DNA of 64,000 nt from Planctomycetota bacterium. Its GTDB lineage: Bacteria; Planctomycetota; Planctomycetia; Pirellulales; Pirellulaceae. The notes under the pieces are model-generated. The model did no database searches. It was not told where the DNA came from and saw nothing but the letters and a program-made list of their open reading frames with translations. This document shows positions 52,505 to 59,987 of this stretch, one piece after another. Every line of letters starts with the position of its first letter. Position 1 is the first letter of the stretch. The translations under genes and the position numbers were made by a program. The stretch lies in the NCBI GenBank assembly GCA_016872775.1, contig VGZA01000012.1, positions 49,563 to 113,562 on the forward strand, given 5' to 3'.

Positions 52505-53571
52505 GAGATTCGATGCGGGAAGAATTGCTTGGTTATCTGTCGAACGCGTTGGACGCGGAGGAAAAGGAGCGTCTGGAGGCATCGCTCCAAGAGGACCCTC
52601 AACTGAAATCGGAGTTGATCCAATGGAAAGATCGACTGCGGTTTTTGAGTCTGGATAAGCCACTGTTGGACCCGCCGGCAGGTCTTGCCGAGCGGACTTG
52701 TGCTTATGTTTTCGCGCGTGTCGAGGCGGGGTCCGTGACCGACGCCGATGCGGGCCTGCGTTCGTCCGAATGGTGCGTCGTGGGGTCGACCGTCGTGGAC
52801 GCGACGCAGACGGCATCCACGATGCCTCCGGCTCGACTTTCCGAATCGCGCAACGAATTTGGAACGCGCCGCCGTTTTCGGCTGGTGGACCTGGTGGTGC
52901 TCGCCGCCCTGCTGGCCGGTGGAAGCGTCATGTTGATGCCGGCCCTGTTGAACTCCCGTGACCGCGCCCAACTCGCCGATTGCCGCCATAACCTGCATGA
53001 AATTGGTATGGCGATGCAGTCGTACAGCGACATCTACGATGGTCATTTTCCCTGGCTCCCGACGGAAGGCCCGCGTGCCGTGGCGGGCACCGCACCGACA
53101 ACGCTGGTCCACGAGCGGATGCTCGATCCGCAACGCCTGATCTGCGCCGGCGCGCGGAAGCCGGAAACGACCGGCCGTTGGCTGGGCGTCCCGGAATGGG
53201 AGGAAGTCGATACCAGCGACGAAGCGACGTTGCCCGAGGTCTGGGCGCGGATGTCGCCGAATTACGGAACGTACCTTGGCGTGCTGGTGAACGGTGTCTA
53301 CGCCGGGCAACGGAATCTGCATCGGGCCACGTTTGCCGTCGCCGCCGATTCCCCCAGTCGGATTTCGAAGGACCGTCTGAGCACCAATCATGGTGGCCGC
53401 GTGCAGAATGTGCTGTTCGAGGACGGACATGTGGAGGTACTCTCCAGCAGCCGGATCGGCGACGATGATATCTTCTTGAATGAAGACAATCGCCCCGCCG
53501 CGGGCATTCATCTCTCGGATAGCGTGATCGGTACCGGCGATACTTCGCCAATGGCCGGATCGCTGCGCTGA
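52501..53571 (+). CDS. Anti-sigma-like N-terminus fused to a DUF1559-like pilin-type protein
   Basis: 356 residues. Residues 1-75 (LLGYLSNALDAEEKERLEAS, LQEDPQLKSELIQWKDRLRF) are the acidic helical cytoplasmic segment that commonly precedes the membrane in planctomycete anti-sigma factors. There is no zinc CxxC motif. One membrane helix (VDLVVLAALLAGGSVMLMPAL, about 126-147) follows. The rest resembles a DUF1559/type IV pilin-like extracytoplasmic domain (CRHNLHEIGMAMQSYSDIYD, and VLFEDGHVEVL as the H-x-D-G-like end). It overlaps the sigma gene by 4 nt. The final 64 bp also overlap the convergent transporter gene. Confidence 0.75.
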   Translation: MRDSMREELLGYLSNALDAEEKERLEASLQEDPQLKSELIQWKDRLRFLSLDKPLLDPPAGLAERTCAYVFARVEAGSVTDADAGLRSSEWCVVGSTVVDATQTASTMPPARLSESRNEFGTRRRFRLVDLVVLAALLAGGSVMLMPALLNSRDRAQLADCRHNLHEIGMAMQSYSDIYDGHFPWLPTEGPRAVAGTAPTTLVHERMLDPQRLICAGARKPETTGRWLGVPEWEEVDTSDEATLPEVWARMSPNYGTYLGVLVNGVYAGQRNLHRATFAVAADSPSRISKDRLSTNHGGRVQNVLFEDGHVEVLSSSRIGDDDIFLNEDNRPAAGIHLSDSVIGTGDTSPMAGSLR

Positions 53572-54551
53572 TCGCCGGGCGGAGCTGCCGCTCCCGCGCG
53601 CCGCGAACTGCTCATCGACAAAATGCCGGCGATGCTCAACACAACCCCTGCGGCCAGCGTGATCGAAGGTGCTTCGTCAAATATCAGCACGCCGCTGATC
53701 GCCGCTAAAGTTGCCTGGGTCGCCCCTAACGCGTTGACGTAGAGCACCGGCGTCGACTGCAGTGCCTTGGTCAGTGCATAGAAGGCCACCGTGTTGCACA
53801 GACCGGCAGCAAGCATCTGCAGAAGATCGTGCCGACTGGTCCCCACCATTCCCTGCCAGCCGATCCGCAACGGACTGAGCGCTCCCAGCGAAACCGTACC
53901 CGCCACACAGACCAGAAATAGAGTCGAGGAAACCGAAACCGTCTGGGTTACGCCACGACGAATCACGACGCCCAGGGATGCGTAGGCCAGGCCCGACAGG
54001 CATACGCCTGCCAGACCGGCGCCCAGCTGCCAGCCGCTGAGGGAATCGGTCGTCCATTGCCGGATGACCGCGCGCGACGCTTCTTCTGCACCCAGCGACA
54101 AGACACAGGTCGCCGCAAACAGCAACAGTACGCCGACGATCATCCTGCGCGTGAGCGATTCGTGCAGAAATACCCGTCCAAGAATCGCGCTGCCGCCGAT
54201 CTGCGTCACCAGGCTGAGCGGAACCGATAATGCCAGTCCCACGACGCCCAGCGACCACTGGAATATCACGTTGCCGAACAACTGCCCCGCCAACGCCGCC
54301 AGTATCAGTGCCAGTAGGACGCGCTTTTCGGGAAACACCGGCTGGCGTCGCCGGTAGCGCAACACCAGAAACGGCAAGGTCAGCAACACGGTCGGAACCG
54401 ATTTTACCGCCGAAACCCAGACCGGATCGCAATGGGCAACCGCGCGTAGAAAACCGTTGGCGGCGGAATAGCCAACAGCCGCAACCAGCCCGCAAACCGT
54501 GCCCCATGCCAGGGAGCCAGGGAACGGGTGCGGCTTCGCGGGATCATCCAA
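53508..54551 (-). CDS. DMT/EamA-family transporter
   Basis: About 347 residues, starting at a TTG (54551) with GGAG about 8 nt upstream; the frame extends upstream through Arg-rich sequence without a credible start. About ten membrane helices form two EamA repeats: GTVCGLVAAVGYSAANGFLR ... LVTQIGGSAILGRVFLHESL and LASLGVVIRR... ALGATQATLAAISGVLIFDE ... GVVLSIAGILSM. The family exports or imports metabolites such as amino acids or nucleotide sugars; the cargo is not predictable. The 3' end overlaps 64 bp of the convergent anti-sigma-like gene. It is divergent from the dipeptide epimerase, which may be a functional partner. Confidence 0.8.
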   Translation of the reverse strand: MDDPAKPHPFPGSLAWGTVCGLVAAVGYSAANGFLRAVAHCDPVWVSAVKSVPTVLLTLPFLVLRYRRRQPVFPEKRVLLALILAALAGQLFGNVIFQWSLGVVGLALSVPLSLVTQIGGSAILGRVFLHESLTRRMIVGVLLLFAATCVLSLGAEEASRAVIRQWTTDSLSGWQLGAGLAGVCLSGLAYASLGVVIRRGVTQTVSVSSTLFLVCVAGTVSLGALSPLRIGWQGMVGTSRHDLLQMLAAGLCNTVAFYALTKALQSTPVLYVNALGATQATLAAISGVLIFDEAPSITLAAGVVLSIAGILSMSSSRRAGAAAPPGDQRSDPAIGEVSPVPITLSER

Positions 54552-54766
54552 GGTGGCGCTCCAAGGAGCTCGATGAAATGTGTCGGGGATCGGAATGTGT
54601 GCGTGGTTGCGCCGGCACGGCACCCGGCAGATCCCTTGATCGTAATCGCCCGCTTCCGTCGCGCCGAGCCGTAAAGTGGGCCTCGAAGTACCTCGAGTCG
54701 CCCTGCGTTGGACGTTGACTTCGGAGCATGGTTCCGCCAGAATCGCCTGCCAATCGAGGAATTCGC

Positions 54767-55786
54767 ATGCAGCTGAAAGTCCACACGTATGAATTGCCAC
54801 TACGGCATGTTTTCACGATCTCGCGGGAATCGATATCGGTTCAGCCGACGTTGATCGTGGAATTGGAACACGCCGGATTGCGGGGATTCGGCGAGGCTAC
54901 CACGAACCGATATTACGGCGCGACGATTCCTCAGATGGCCGAGGCCCTTGATCGGGTGCGCGATCGACTGGCATCCTGGTCGCTTGACGATCCGGCGCGA
55001 CTGTGGGACGAATTGGCTCCGGAATTCCAATCCCAGCCGTTCGCACAATGCGCGCTCGACCAGGCAGCCCACGATATCTGGGGAAAAATGCGCGGCCAAC
55101 CGGTCTACGCTCTTTGGGGACTCCGCATCGATCGTATCCCCGTCACAAACTACACCCTCGGAATCGACTCGATCGACTCGATGATCGCCAAGATGAACGA
55201 GTTTCCCGATTGGCCGGTCTACAAGGTCAAGCTGGGTACGGATCGGGATCTGGAAATTGTTCGCGCGTTGCGCTCGCACACCAACGCCATTTTTCGCGTC
55301 GACGCCAATTGCGGATGGACCGCGGATCAGACGATCACCAACGCGCGAGAACTGCAATCGTTGGGCGTGGAGTTTATCGAGCAACCCCTGCCTGCCGATC
55401 AGTGGGAGGCGATGCAACGCGTCAGGAGGGAATCGGTACTACCGATCATTGCCGACGAAAGTTGCATCGAAATCCAGGACGTGGATCGTTGCGCCGGTTT
55501 TTTCCACGGCATCAACATCAAGCTCGTCAAGTGTGGCGGCCTCACGCCCGCTCGCAGAATGATCGAGCGAGCTCGCCAGCTCAACCTGAAGGTGATGGTC
55601 GGGTGCATGACGGAGTCGACGGTCGGAATTTCGGCCATCGCACAGCTTCTCCCGTTGCTCGATTATGTCGACATGGACGGCGCATTGATGTTGGCTCGGG
55701 ATATTGCCCGGGGCGTCACCATCGAGCGAGGTCGCTGCCACTATCCCGCGGAAAACGGTTGTGGCGTTCGGTTGTTCGATGCTTGA
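54767..55786 (+). CDS. Dipeptide epimerase (L-Ala-D/L-Glu epimerase-like, enolase superfamily)
   Basis: 339 residues from the ATG at 54767 with GAGGAA 6 nt upstream; a longer ATG 13 codons earlier lacks such a site. The muconate-lactonising subgroup residues are complete: KxK in YKVKLGTDRD (catalytic Lys), Asp in FRVDANCGW, Glu in VEFIEQPLPADQW, Asp in LPIIADESC and the second catalytic Lys in HGINIKLVKCGGLTPAR. The DMDGALML stretch and VGCMTESTVGISA match dipeptide epimerases such as YcjG/YkfB, which recycle murein peptides. Specificity cannot be read from sequence. The gene diverges from the EamA transporter. Confidence 0.9.
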   Translation: MQLKVHTYELPLRHVFTISRESISVQPTLIVELEHAGLRGFGEATTNRYYGATIPQMAEALDRVRDRLASWSLDDPARLWDELAPEFQSQPFAQCALDQAAHDIWGKMRGQPVYALWGLRIDRIPVTNYTLGIDSIDSMIAKMNEFPDWPVYKVKLGTDRDLEIVRALRSHTNAIFRVDANCGWTADQTITNARELQSLGVEFIEQPLPADQWEAMQRVRRESVLPIIADESCIEIQDVDRCAGFFHGINIKLVKCGGLTPARRMIERARQLNLKVMVGCMTESTVGISAIAQLLPLLDYVDMDGALMLARDIARGVTIERGRCHYPAENGCGVRLFDA

Positions 55787-55940
55787 AGCGGATTCCGTTC
55801 GTCCCCGCCACTCGGACGCGCCGAACACCAGATGCACGAATCGATCGTAATGATTGCGGCGCCAGCCAAACCATTCGGCCGGCGAACGAGCCCAAAGTGA
55901 CCGCAGCAGCCACCAGGATCCCGACCAGTTGCCACTTCAT
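55787..55940 (-). pseudogene. Possible DUF2238 (YjdF-like) membrane-protein relic
   Basis: On the minus strand the ATG at 55940 (13 nt after the SRPBCC stop) starts MKWQLVGILVAAAVTLGSFAG, one membrane helix. In the next frame the sequence continues GWRRNHYDRFVHLVFGASEW, which resembles the RNHYDRxxHFxxG signature of DUF2238 proteins. The frames differ, and the rest of the family is absent because the epimerase 3' end follows. This may be a decayed gene or coincidence. Confidence 0.3.
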
Positions 55941-55953
55941 GAAATCGCGCCCC

Positions 55954-56439
55954 TCAGCTCACCGGCGTGAAAACCCGGCTCATTACCTGCCGCCGAAACT
56001 CGAAGATCCGCTGCAAGTCACGTCGCACCAGCAGGGGATGCACGATGAATCCAAACAGCATTGCATAATGTACCTCGTCGCGCACCCAGGTCCCGGCCGG
56101 CGTCGATTTGAAGGTGTGCAGATGATGCCAGTAGCGATAAGGGCCCCGGAGCTGCTCGTCCACAAACCGAAACGGCGGCTCCCAGCTGCTGATCCGGCTG
56201 CGCCAGCGGATCGGTAGGCCACGCAGCCGCAACCGATAGTCGATCAGGGTCCCCGACCGCATCTCGATCGGTCGCGCGGTCTGCACCGAAAAGTTCAGCC
56301 AAGGCGGTGTGATCGTTTCCAACTGGAAAGCGTCCGCAAAGAAGTCGAATACGGTTGCCTGAGGTTCGGCGACAAGCAACTCCGTCCTCAAACGGAAGCC
56401 CTTTGGATCGGAATCCGAGCGGCTGATCGTGACTGTCAT
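55954..56439 (-). CDS. SRPBCC-family ligand-binding protein
   Basis: 161 residues of the START/Bet v1-like helix-grip fold, subgroup often annotated CDP-paratose 2-epimerase-like. FRLRTELLVAEPQATVFDFF, ADAFQLETITPPWLNFSVQT and LIDYRLRLRGLPIRWRSRIS, then FVDEQLRGPYRYWHHLHTFK and VRDEVHYAMLFGFI mark the beta-sheet. It is transcribed 57 bp downstream of the ferrochelatase gene, so probably one unit. Ligand unknown; no catalytic residues. Confidence 0.8.
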   Translation of the reverse strand: MTVTISRSDSDPKGFRLRTELLVAEPQATVFDFFADAFQLETITPPWLNFSVQTARPIEMRSGTLIDYRLRLRGLPIRWRSRISSWEPPFRFVDEQLRGPYRYWHHLHTFKSTPAGTWVRDEVHYAMLFGFIVHPLLVRRDLQRIFEFRRQVMSRVFTPVS

Positions 56440-56496
56440 TGATTTGCTTCCTCGGAATGCACCTTTCCGTGGGATCGTGATCTCTCGGGGCGCTGG

Positions 56497-57627
56497 TTAT
56501 CTCGGGGCGTCGGTCGCCCCGGATCGGCCCGAAGTCGGCGCCGGGGAAGGTTCGTGACCTGGCGAAGTGGGTGGCACGGCAGGTGCTGGTCGTCCGGAGG
56601 GACAGCACGCGACGGGACAGAGATCGTGGTTCGGCCCCCGACTGCCCAACGCCAATCGTTCGCCATCAGCAACCCGTTCCAAAACCAGTTCGCGAATCAT
56701 CTGGATGAAACGGGGATGCGTGCCAACGGTTGCCGCGCGGACCATGTTCAGGCCCCGCTCCTGGCACAACTTCCGTGCTTCGGTATCAAGGTCGAACAGC
56801 ACCTCCATATGATCCGAAATGAACCCGATCGGAACAACGACAACGTCGCCGACGTCTCGTTGTTCGCTCAACGCGCGCAGAAAATCACAAATATCGGGTT
56901 CCAGCCACGGCTGCGAAGCGGGCCCGCTACGGCTCTGGTAAACCAGATCCCAGCTCATGCCCGGAAACGCTTCGGCCACCAAGCGGCTCGATTCCCGCAA
57001 CTGCTGTTCGTAGTCGCAGCCTGCCGCCATCGCCAGCGGAATACTGTGGGCCGTAAACAATACGCGGCTCGCCGATCGTCGCTGCGCAGAGATCTGTTCC
57101 AGCGCCTCGGCAAGCCGCTCCCGCATCGGAACGATGTAGCAGGGGTGATTATAAAACACGCGCAACTTGTCGATCCGCGGCGCTCCCTCCCCCACGACCG
57201 TCTGTGCCCGTTGGATATCCTCCCGATATTGACGACAGCCCGAATAGGAACTGAATGCCGAGGTCATGAACGCCAGCGCTCGCTGTATCCCATCGTCCCG
57301 CATCCGCCGCAACGTATCGGGCAACAAGGGATGCCAGTTTCGGTTGCCCCAGTAAACCGGCAGTTTCGGCCCCTGCCGATCCAATTCGTCGCGCAACGCC
57401 GCGATCAATTCCCGGCATTGCTGGTTAATCGGGCTCACACCCCCAAAATGATGATAGTGTTCCGCGACTTCCAGCATCCTTTCGCGGGGCACGTTTTTGC
57501 CACGCAGCACATTCTCCAGGAACGGCATCACGTCGTCCGGGCCCTCCGGTCCGCCGAAGGAGACGACAAGAATGGCGTCGTACGGTGGCGTCGCATCGCG
57601 GGAGTGGCATTCAACACTGCTCGACAT
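56497..57627 (-). CDS. hemH: Ferrochelatase with C-terminal Cys cluster
   Basis: 376 residues. The family core is complete: YDAILVVSFGGPEGPDDVMP, HHFGGVSPINQQC, the metal-binding His in RVLFTAHSIPLAMA (near 194), LVYQSRSGPASQPWLEPDI and the conserved Glu in PIGFISDHMEVLFDLDTEA. It inserts iron into protoporphyrin or coproporphyrin III at the cytoplasmic side of the membrane. C131 (SSYSGCRQY) with C337, C341 and C342 (DLCPVACCP) match the cysteine pattern of [2Fe-2S] ferrochelatases. The last 35 residues are a Pro/Ser/Ala-rich extension. It lies between the sigma factor (upstream) and the SRPBCC gene. Confidence 0.92.
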   Translation of the reverse strand: MSSSVECHSRDATPPYDAILVVSFGGPEGPDDVMPFLENVLRGKNVPRERMLEVAEHYHHFGGVSPINQQCRELIAALRDELDRQGPKLPVYWGNRNWHPLLPDTLRRMRDDGIQRALAFMTSAFSSYSGCRQYREDIQRAQTVVGEGAPRIDKLRVFYNHPCYIVPMRERLAEALEQISAQRRSASRVLFTAHSIPLAMAAGCDYEQQLRESSRLVAEAFPGMSWDLVYQSRSGPASQPWLEPDICDFLRALSEQRDVGDVVVVPIGFISDHMEVLFDLDTEARKLCQERGLNMVRAATVGTHPRFIQMIRELVLERVADGERLALGSRGPNHDLCPVACCPSGRPAPAVPPTSPGHEPSPAPTSGRSGATDAPR

Positions 57628-57747
57628 CAGGGCGATCTCGCGTGTGGGTCGTTTACTCGGAATTCGACGGGCTTCATCATATACCAGCGTGCAGCCGTGC
57701 GGAGGATGCGACGCCGATTTCCCGGCGTTCCCGGCGAGTCGGGGACG

Positions 57748-58716
57748 TTAAGCCAGCGCCGCGCCGAAGAGTTCGTCGCGTTCCAGTTCCGCCGCCATCG
57801 ACTGCAATTTCAAGATTGCCCGCTGCTCCAACTGCCGCACACGCTCTTTGGAAACTCCCAGCCGATTGGCAAGATCCTGGAAACTGCGAACTCGGCGATG
57901 CGAACCTAGCGCATAGCGGCTGCGAATCACCAGCCGCTCGCGGCGGTCCAACCTGCCTAACATCGCCGCGGTGAGCTGCCGCAGATTGCTCCAGACCTGA
58001 TCGGTCAGGGCCGACGATTTACCGTCGACTTCCTGAGCGGCCCACGACTCCGACTCGAGGCTGCTGGACAGTTCCTCCTCGCGCGAATCGACGACGCTGC
58101 GATAGGCGTTGCGGGCAATGGCCCGGTAAGCGTACGTACTGAATCGGAACCCGCGATCGTAGTCGAATTTCTCGACCGCCTGCATCAACGTCATGATGCC
58201 GTCGCTGAGCATTTCGTCGAACGACTGCCGCGGAGTCACAAACTTCTTCACGATCGACATCACCAGCCGCATGTTCGCCTGAATGATCCGGTCCCGCAAC
58301 AAGCGGGCACATTCCAGCAATTGCTCCGCTCTTTCCACCAGCTCCGGTTCCACCGACGCCAGATCGATCCTGGACCGCAAGCGGTCCGCACAGAACTTGG
58401 CGAAATTCATTTCGCGGAACAACAGGGTCTCCTGCAGCGGTGTGAGAAGTTCTGTTTCGCACAAGCGCCGCAGGTGAGCCGGCAATTCGGACGGCGCCGA
58501 ACCGGCCTCGCCCAACCCGTGCGACCGCAGTCCCTCCGCAACGGCTTCGTCCCGGCATTCAACCCGCGTCGTGAAGTCGGCATTAGGGATGAAGTCAATT
58601 TCGACCTGCAGCAGTCGCATCGCTCGCTGCCGAATCGAATCGGCCGTTTCACCGGAGCTGGCTGGCGACACGGTGGGCAGCATGACCTCGGTACCTGAAT
58701 CTCGCTTCGTAGCCAT
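57748..58716 (-). CDS. Sigma-70 family sigma factor (primary-like regions 2-4)
   Basis: 322 residues. Region 2 is the conserved core: DRIIQANMRLVMSIVKKFVT, SFDEMLSDGIMTLMQAVEKF, DYDRGFRFSTYAYRAIARNA. Region 4 is LDRRERLVIRSRYAL with FQDLANRLGVSKERVRQLEQ. There is a linker (region 3-like) and a long N-terminal part of about 130 residues without recognisable region 1.2. It is thus a group 2/3-type sigma rather than an ECF factor. The start lies beside an AT-rich regulatory region that it shares with the divergent CarH-like gene; it may transcribe its own operon, which includes hemH 120 bp downstream. Confidence 0.9.
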   Translation of the reverse strand: MATKRDSGTEVMLPTVSPASSGETADSIRQRAMRLLQVEIDFIPNADFTTRVECRDEAVAEGLRSHGLGEAGSAPSELPAHLRRLCETELLTPLQETLLFREMNFAKFCADRLRSRIDLASVEPELVERAEQLLECARLLRDRIIQANMRLVMSIVKKFVTPRQSFDEMLSDGIMTLMQAVEKFDYDRGFRFSTYAYRAIARNAYRSVVDSREEELSSSLESESWAAQEVDGKSSALTDQVWSNLRQLTAAMLGRLDRRERLVIRSRYALGSHRRVRSFQDLANRLGVSKERVRQLEQRAILKLQSMAAELERDELFGAALA

Positions 58717-58752
58717 GGGCGGGGAACTCCGTCGGCAAAAACCTCAATAAAC

Positions 58753-58771
58753 AAAATCGTTCAAAACGTTC
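58753..58771. promoter_or_regulatory. Operator-like direct repeat, copy 1
   Basis: AAAATCGTTCAAAACGTTC recurs at 58810-58828 with one mismatch, start to start 57 bp (about five and a half helical turns). It lies in the shared AT-rich region between the sigma gene and the CarH-like gene, about 37 bp upstream of the sigma start codon. Likely a binding site for one of the two regulators. Confidence 0.55.
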
Positions 58772-58809
58772 GCTAAGTTCTACCGCAGAGACTGCTGGTA
58801 CGCAACCAT

Positions 58810-58828
58810 AAAATCGTGCAAAACGTTC
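58810..58828. promoter_or_regulatory. Operator-like direct repeat, copy 2
   Basis: AAAATCGTGCAAAACGTTC is the second copy (18 of 19 identical to copy 1). A more degenerate relative, CATCAAAAACATTC, lies at 58939-58952 just before the CarH-like start. MerR-type regulators usually bind such spaced sites in their own promoters, but this is inference. Confidence 0.55.
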
Positions 58829-58884
58829 AAAAAATTGATCCTCAATCGTAAAGTGTTACGTGTAGATAACTTACGTTATATTAC

Positions 58885-58912
58885 TTGTCATTTCACGTTG
58901 GTTTTTTATAGT
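58885..58912 (+). promoter_or_regulatory. Promoter of the CarH-like gene
   Basis: TTGTCA (58885-58890) and TATAGT (58907-58912) are separated by 16 nt, both close to sigma-70 consensus, and the ATG is about 58 bp downstream. The region is unusually AT-rich for this genome. Confidence 0.6.
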
Positions 58913-58970
58913 ATTTAAGACAACGATCAAAACAAATTCATCAAAAACATTCACCGAAGCAGGGGTCGAA

Positions 58971-59849
58971 ATGGCCGAGCTATTAACCCCGAAACAGGTT
59001 GCGCGAGCGCTGGAGGTCAGCGAATCGTCCGTGAAAAGGTGGTGCGACAAGGGAGTCATTCCCACGCAATACACCGCCGGCGGACATCGACGGATAGCTC
59101 TTTCGGCGATGATGCGATTCGTTCGGGAGGGTGGCCACACCTTGGTCCATCCCGAGGCGCTCGGCTTGCCGGTGACCAGCGGTCAGTCGGTGCGCGTGGT
59201 GGACCGGGCCCGCACGCATTTGATTGAGGCGCTTCTTGCGGGCGATGAGGCGCGTTGCCGGCAGATTGCGATCGACCTGTTTCTCGCGGAACACAGCATC
59301 AGCGTGATCTGCGACGAGGTATTCGCGGCCGCCTTTCAGACGATTGGGAAGCGCTGGGCCTGTGGGGAGGCCGAGGTGTACCAGGAGCGGCGGGGTTGCG
59401 AGATCACTTTACGAGTCCTGCATGAAATGCGATTGCTGCTCCCGAATCCGCCCGTCGAAGCGCCGTTGGCGATCGGCGCCGCCGCCTCGGGGGATATCTA
59501 CAGCCTCGGCACGACCATGGCCGAACTTGTGCTGCGCGACGGTGGATGGAATGCGGTCTCGCTGGGAAACAATCTGCCTTTCGAAACGCTTGCCGCGGCA
59601 ATCCGAACGCAGCGTCCCCGGCTGTTCTGGATGAGTTGTTCCCACATCGCCGACGAAGCGGCATTTCTCGAGGGCTACACGCGGCTACATGAGCAATTTG
59701 GCGGCGATGTGGCATTCGCTGTCGGCGGTTACGCACTGACCGAACCGATCCGAAGAAAAATGACGTTTTCCGCGTTCTGCGATAACATGCGGCATTTTGA
59801 GGGGTTTGCGCAGACCCTGCGGAACACGATCGAAAGAAATCGTCCTTGA
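58971..59849 (+). CDS. CarH/LitR-like MerR-type regulator with a degenerate B12-binding domain
   Basis: 292 residues, AGGGG 6 nt before the ATG. Residues 1-55 are a MerR/excisionase-like winged helix (LLTPKQVARALEVSESSVKR, YTAGGHRRIAL). Residues about 75-155 are the helical cap domain and about 165-290 a Rossmann-like cobalamin-binding domain (GAAASGDIYSLGTTMAELVL, RDGGWNAVSLGNNLPFETLA). In CarH-type photoreceptors the cap motif is W-x9-E-H and the B12 motif D-x-H-x-x-G. Here they are W129-x9-E139-R140 and D175-I-Y177-S-L-G180, so both histidine ligands are replaced. It probably regulates without adenosylcobalamin or binds something else. The operator-like repeats upstream suggest autoregulation. 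Confidence 0.8.
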   Translation: MAELLTPKQVARALEVSESSVKRWCDKGVIPTQYTAGGHRRIALSAMMRFVREGGHTLVHPEALGLPVTSGQSVRVVDRARTHLIEALLAGDEARCRQIAIDLFLAEHSISVICDEVFAAAFQTIGKRWACGEAEVYQERRGCEITLRVLHEMRLLLPNPPVEAPLAIGAAASGDIYSLGTTMAELVLRDGGWNAVSLGNNLPFETLAAAIRTQRPRLFWMSCSHIADEAAFLEGYTRLHEQFGGDVAFAVGGYALTEPIRRKMTFSAFCDNMRHFEGFAQTLRNTIERNRP

Positions 59850-59987
59850 AATCCCGAGCAGCGACTTGTCGATACGCACCTTTCCCCTAGGGTTATCGCA
59901 GACGTGTTGCTCGGCGACCGCTTGCTCGCATCACGAAGACCGCATCGGACGGCACAAAAATAACTCACGCGACGGGAGATTCTCGAA

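Noticed and set aside
55003..56217. 404-codon plus-strand frame
   Set aside because: It is out of frame within the epimerase, which has all catalytic residues, and then runs antisense to the SRPBCC gene.
58717..58970. Cobalamin riboswitch upstream of the CarH-like gene
   Set aside because: The region is AT-rich with direct repeats and lacks the conserved B12-box and receptor stems that I would recognise; the gene starts only about 58 bp after its predicted promoter.
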